DNA of 6,293 nt from Synechococcus sp. HW_metabat.54 (GTDB lineage: Bacteria > Cyanobacteriota > Cyanobacteriia > PCC-6307 > Cyanobiaceae), in contig JAAZVJ010000062.1 of NCBI GenBank assembly GCA_018623675.1, forward strand, positions 1 through 6,293. Direction: 5' to 3'. Below, in pieces: positions 4,838-6,293 of this stretch. The translations under genes and the position numbers were made by a program. The notes beneath the pieces were generated by a model, which did no database searches, was not told where the DNA came from, and saw only the letters and a list, made by a program, of their open reading frames with translations. Position 1 is the stretch's first letter, and each line of letters starts with the position of its first letter.

Positions 4838-6293
4838 TCCACCCCAACACCCCCTCCCTGGCGACAAGGCTCACCCGCACCACAGGTTTACAGCTGCTAC
4901 TCGTAGCCGGATCTTTAAGCATTTTTAGTTTCACGCTCGGACGCAACAGCGGCTTTCAGCAAAGCGAGGCGCACCGCACCAACCTGTCTGTTGTTCGCGT
5001 CTCTGAGCAACTCAGCAGAAAACTGAGCTATCCCACAATCATCAACGGGCTCAATCAAGCGGCCATTGCTGAAGATCCGAGCTTGCTCAGCGATTTCGAC
5101 AAACTCAGCAGTCGGTTCTGGAGACAACTTCGCTCCTTCCCGGTCGATTACATCAACTACGGGAGTACGGACGGATCTTTTCTCGGCGTCGAGAAAAGAG
5201 GCGACGGGTCTCTGTTTCACAACGAAGACAGCCAGCGCTTTGGGCGGGGCACCTTGATGGTGCATCCACTCGACACCAAAGGGAAACGCCTGCCCCGCGA
5301 AGAGGCGATCCCAGGCATGAGCGCAAACCACGAAGAAGCTTGGTACGTGGATACCGTCAAAGCTGGCAAACCAACCTGGAGCAGCATCTACTCCTGGGAA
5401 GATTCACCTGAAACCTTCTCAATCTCTTACAACGCACCAATTTTCAATAGCAAAAAACAATTGCTTGGCGTTGTTGGAGTCGACATGGTGATCAACCAGC
5501 TGAGCACTTGGCTGCAGCAAGCATGGCGCGACAATCAAAAAGGCCTTGCACTGATTGTGGAAGCCAACGGCGACCTTGTCGCCAGCTCCAAGCCCAACAC
5601 AACACTCCTAAAAGACGGCGACACGGTTCGGCGAGCCAACCTCAAGGAATTGAAGCTACCGCTCGCGAAAATCCTGCGAGAACACGTTTCCAAACCCCTA
5701 AGCGATACCAATCATTCAAACAGCAAAGGGATTGCACCAAGCAATACGAGCTTCGCCGATCATGGCAGTGACCAATTTCTCATCAAGGCCACACCGTGGG
5801 GTGAGCAATATGGGCTGAACTGGGTTCTCCTGACCGCAACACCAGCCGACCAAGAATGGACGAATGCACAACGCAATCAAATCCTATTTCTCATCATCAG
5901 CGTCACAGCTTTAACAAGCGCACTGATCATCAACCGACGCCTGATCAGCGGAATCCTCACACCCCTCACAGCCTTACGAAACGCGAGCCAATCCACCCAA
6001 CGACAGATCCAAGCAAATACAACTTCAAGCCAAGAATCAACACCCCTGACCTACTGCTGCGATTTACCCCCATCAAGCACGAGCGAAATCGCAGACCTCA
6101 ATGTGGCCATCCAATCCATGGTGGAAGGGTTTAACCAACTCACAGAAACCCTCAAAGAGCAAGATGAACGCGAACTCGCTGCCATGAGCGACAAGCTCAA
6201 AATCAGCCTTGAGGCAGCATCGATCGCCCATGAGATCAACCAACCGTTGAGCATCGTCCGGCTCACGGCTCAAAGTCTTCTTAAGGGTCAGGA
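4834..6293 (+). CDS. membrane sensor histidine kinase with dCACHE-like sensor (partial)
   Basis: The frame is open from GTG 4834 to the right edge (about 486 residues seen). The GTG overlaps the response-regulator stop by four bases, so the two are very probably partners. A first membrane segment (about 18-36) is followed by an extracytoplasmic sensor (about 37-345). That sensor has dCACHE features: AWYVDTVKAGKPTW (169-182), SIY (184-186), an aromatic-rich strand to APIF (201-204) and LLGVVGVDM (210-218). The second membrane segment is about 350-366. A HAMP-like linker follows (367-435, with TPLTAL and SEIADL), interrupted by a Ser/Thr/Gln-rich stretch, then a helix to 450. The H-box is SIAHEINQPLSIVRL, with phosphoacceptor His466. 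This H-box type occurs in FixL- and DctB-like kinases. The canonical Arg of amino-acid-binding dCACHE domains is replaced by Glu168, so the ligand is probably not a free amino acid. The ATPase domain lies beyond the window. Confidence 0.88.
   Translation, partial: MIHPNTPSLATRLTRTTGLQLLLVAGSLSIFSFTLGRNSGFQQSEAHRTNLSVVRVSEQLSRKLSYPTIINGLNQAAIAEDPSLLSDFDKLSSRFWRQLRSFPVDYINYGSTDGSFLGVEKRGDGSLFHNEDSQRFGRGTLMVHPLDTKGKRLPREEAIPGMSANHEEAWYVDTVKAGKPTWSSIYSWEDSPETFSISYNAPIFNSKKQLLGVVGVDMVINQLSTWLQQAWRDNQKGLALIVEANGDLVASSKPNTTLLKDGDTVRRANLKELKLPLAKILREHVSKPLSDTNHSNSKGIAPSNTSFADHGSDQFLIKATPWGEQYGLNWVLLTATPADQEWTNAQRNQILFLIISVTALTSALIINRRLISGILTPLTALRNASQSTQRQIQANTTSSQESTPLTYCCDLPPSSTSEIADLNVAIQSMVEGFNQLTETLKEQDERELAAMSDKLKISLEAASIAHEINQPLSIVRLTAQSLLKGQ

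Noticed and set aside
4915..5331. Minus-strand frame of 138 codons inside the sensor kinase gene
   Set aside because: It is antisense to the dCACHE-like sensor, which reads open for the full 1460 bases with membrane segments and an H-box.

Overview
This window looks like part of the chromosome of a marine picocyanobacterium of the Synechococcus/Cyanobium type. The grounds are a complete GRRM cassette, which is known mainly from cyanobacteria; an O2-dependent tRNA hydroxylase (MiaE) next to a type II dehydroquinase (AroQ); and two tRNA genes with no encoded CCA end. The genus assignment is inference from gene content. No species can be read from the sequence.

Left half, all on the minus strand (about 97-3735). 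Transcription runs right to left through aroQ, miaE, grrP, grrA and grrM. aroQ and miaE share one base in a TGATG junction. After a gap of about 108 bp comes a compact three-gene GRRM set. grrP encodes an orphan lipoprotein related to substrate-binding proteins. grrA encodes a secreted Gly-rich precursor. grrM encodes a radical SAM maturase that starts inside the grrA stop codon (GTGA). GrrA carries five evenly spaced aromatic-X-Asn motifs (WGN, WGN, FAN, FAN, FAN). These fit the three-residue cyclophane cross-links made by radical SAM enzymes of the XYE/GRRM/FXS group. The likely route is that GrrM modifies GrrA in the cytoplasm, GrrA is exported by its Sec-type signal peptide, and GrrP acts outside the inner membrane. 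No dedicated transporter or protease is present in the window. The first 96 bases hold no recognisable gene but contain a candidate promoter reading leftward out of the window.

Centre (about 3781-4270). A divergent spacer leads into two plus-strand tRNA genes, Tyr(GTA) and Thr(GGT), 10 bases apart. Then come about 250 bases without a gene, holding two hairpins and a TTGACA-containing candidate promoter.

Right part, plus strand (4271-6293). A two-component system is encoded as a NarL/FixJ-type response regulator followed, with a 4-base GTGA overlap, by a membrane histidine kinase. The kinase has a dCACHE-like extracytoplasmic sensor and an H-box of the HEINQPL type. It runs off the right edge, so its catalytic ATPase domain is not seen. 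No target gene of this system can be identified here.

The GRRM cassette is the most notable content. It is a recognised but sparsely characterised RiPP-like system, so it is not wholly undescribed. Its product, its export and the role of GrrP are the open questions.
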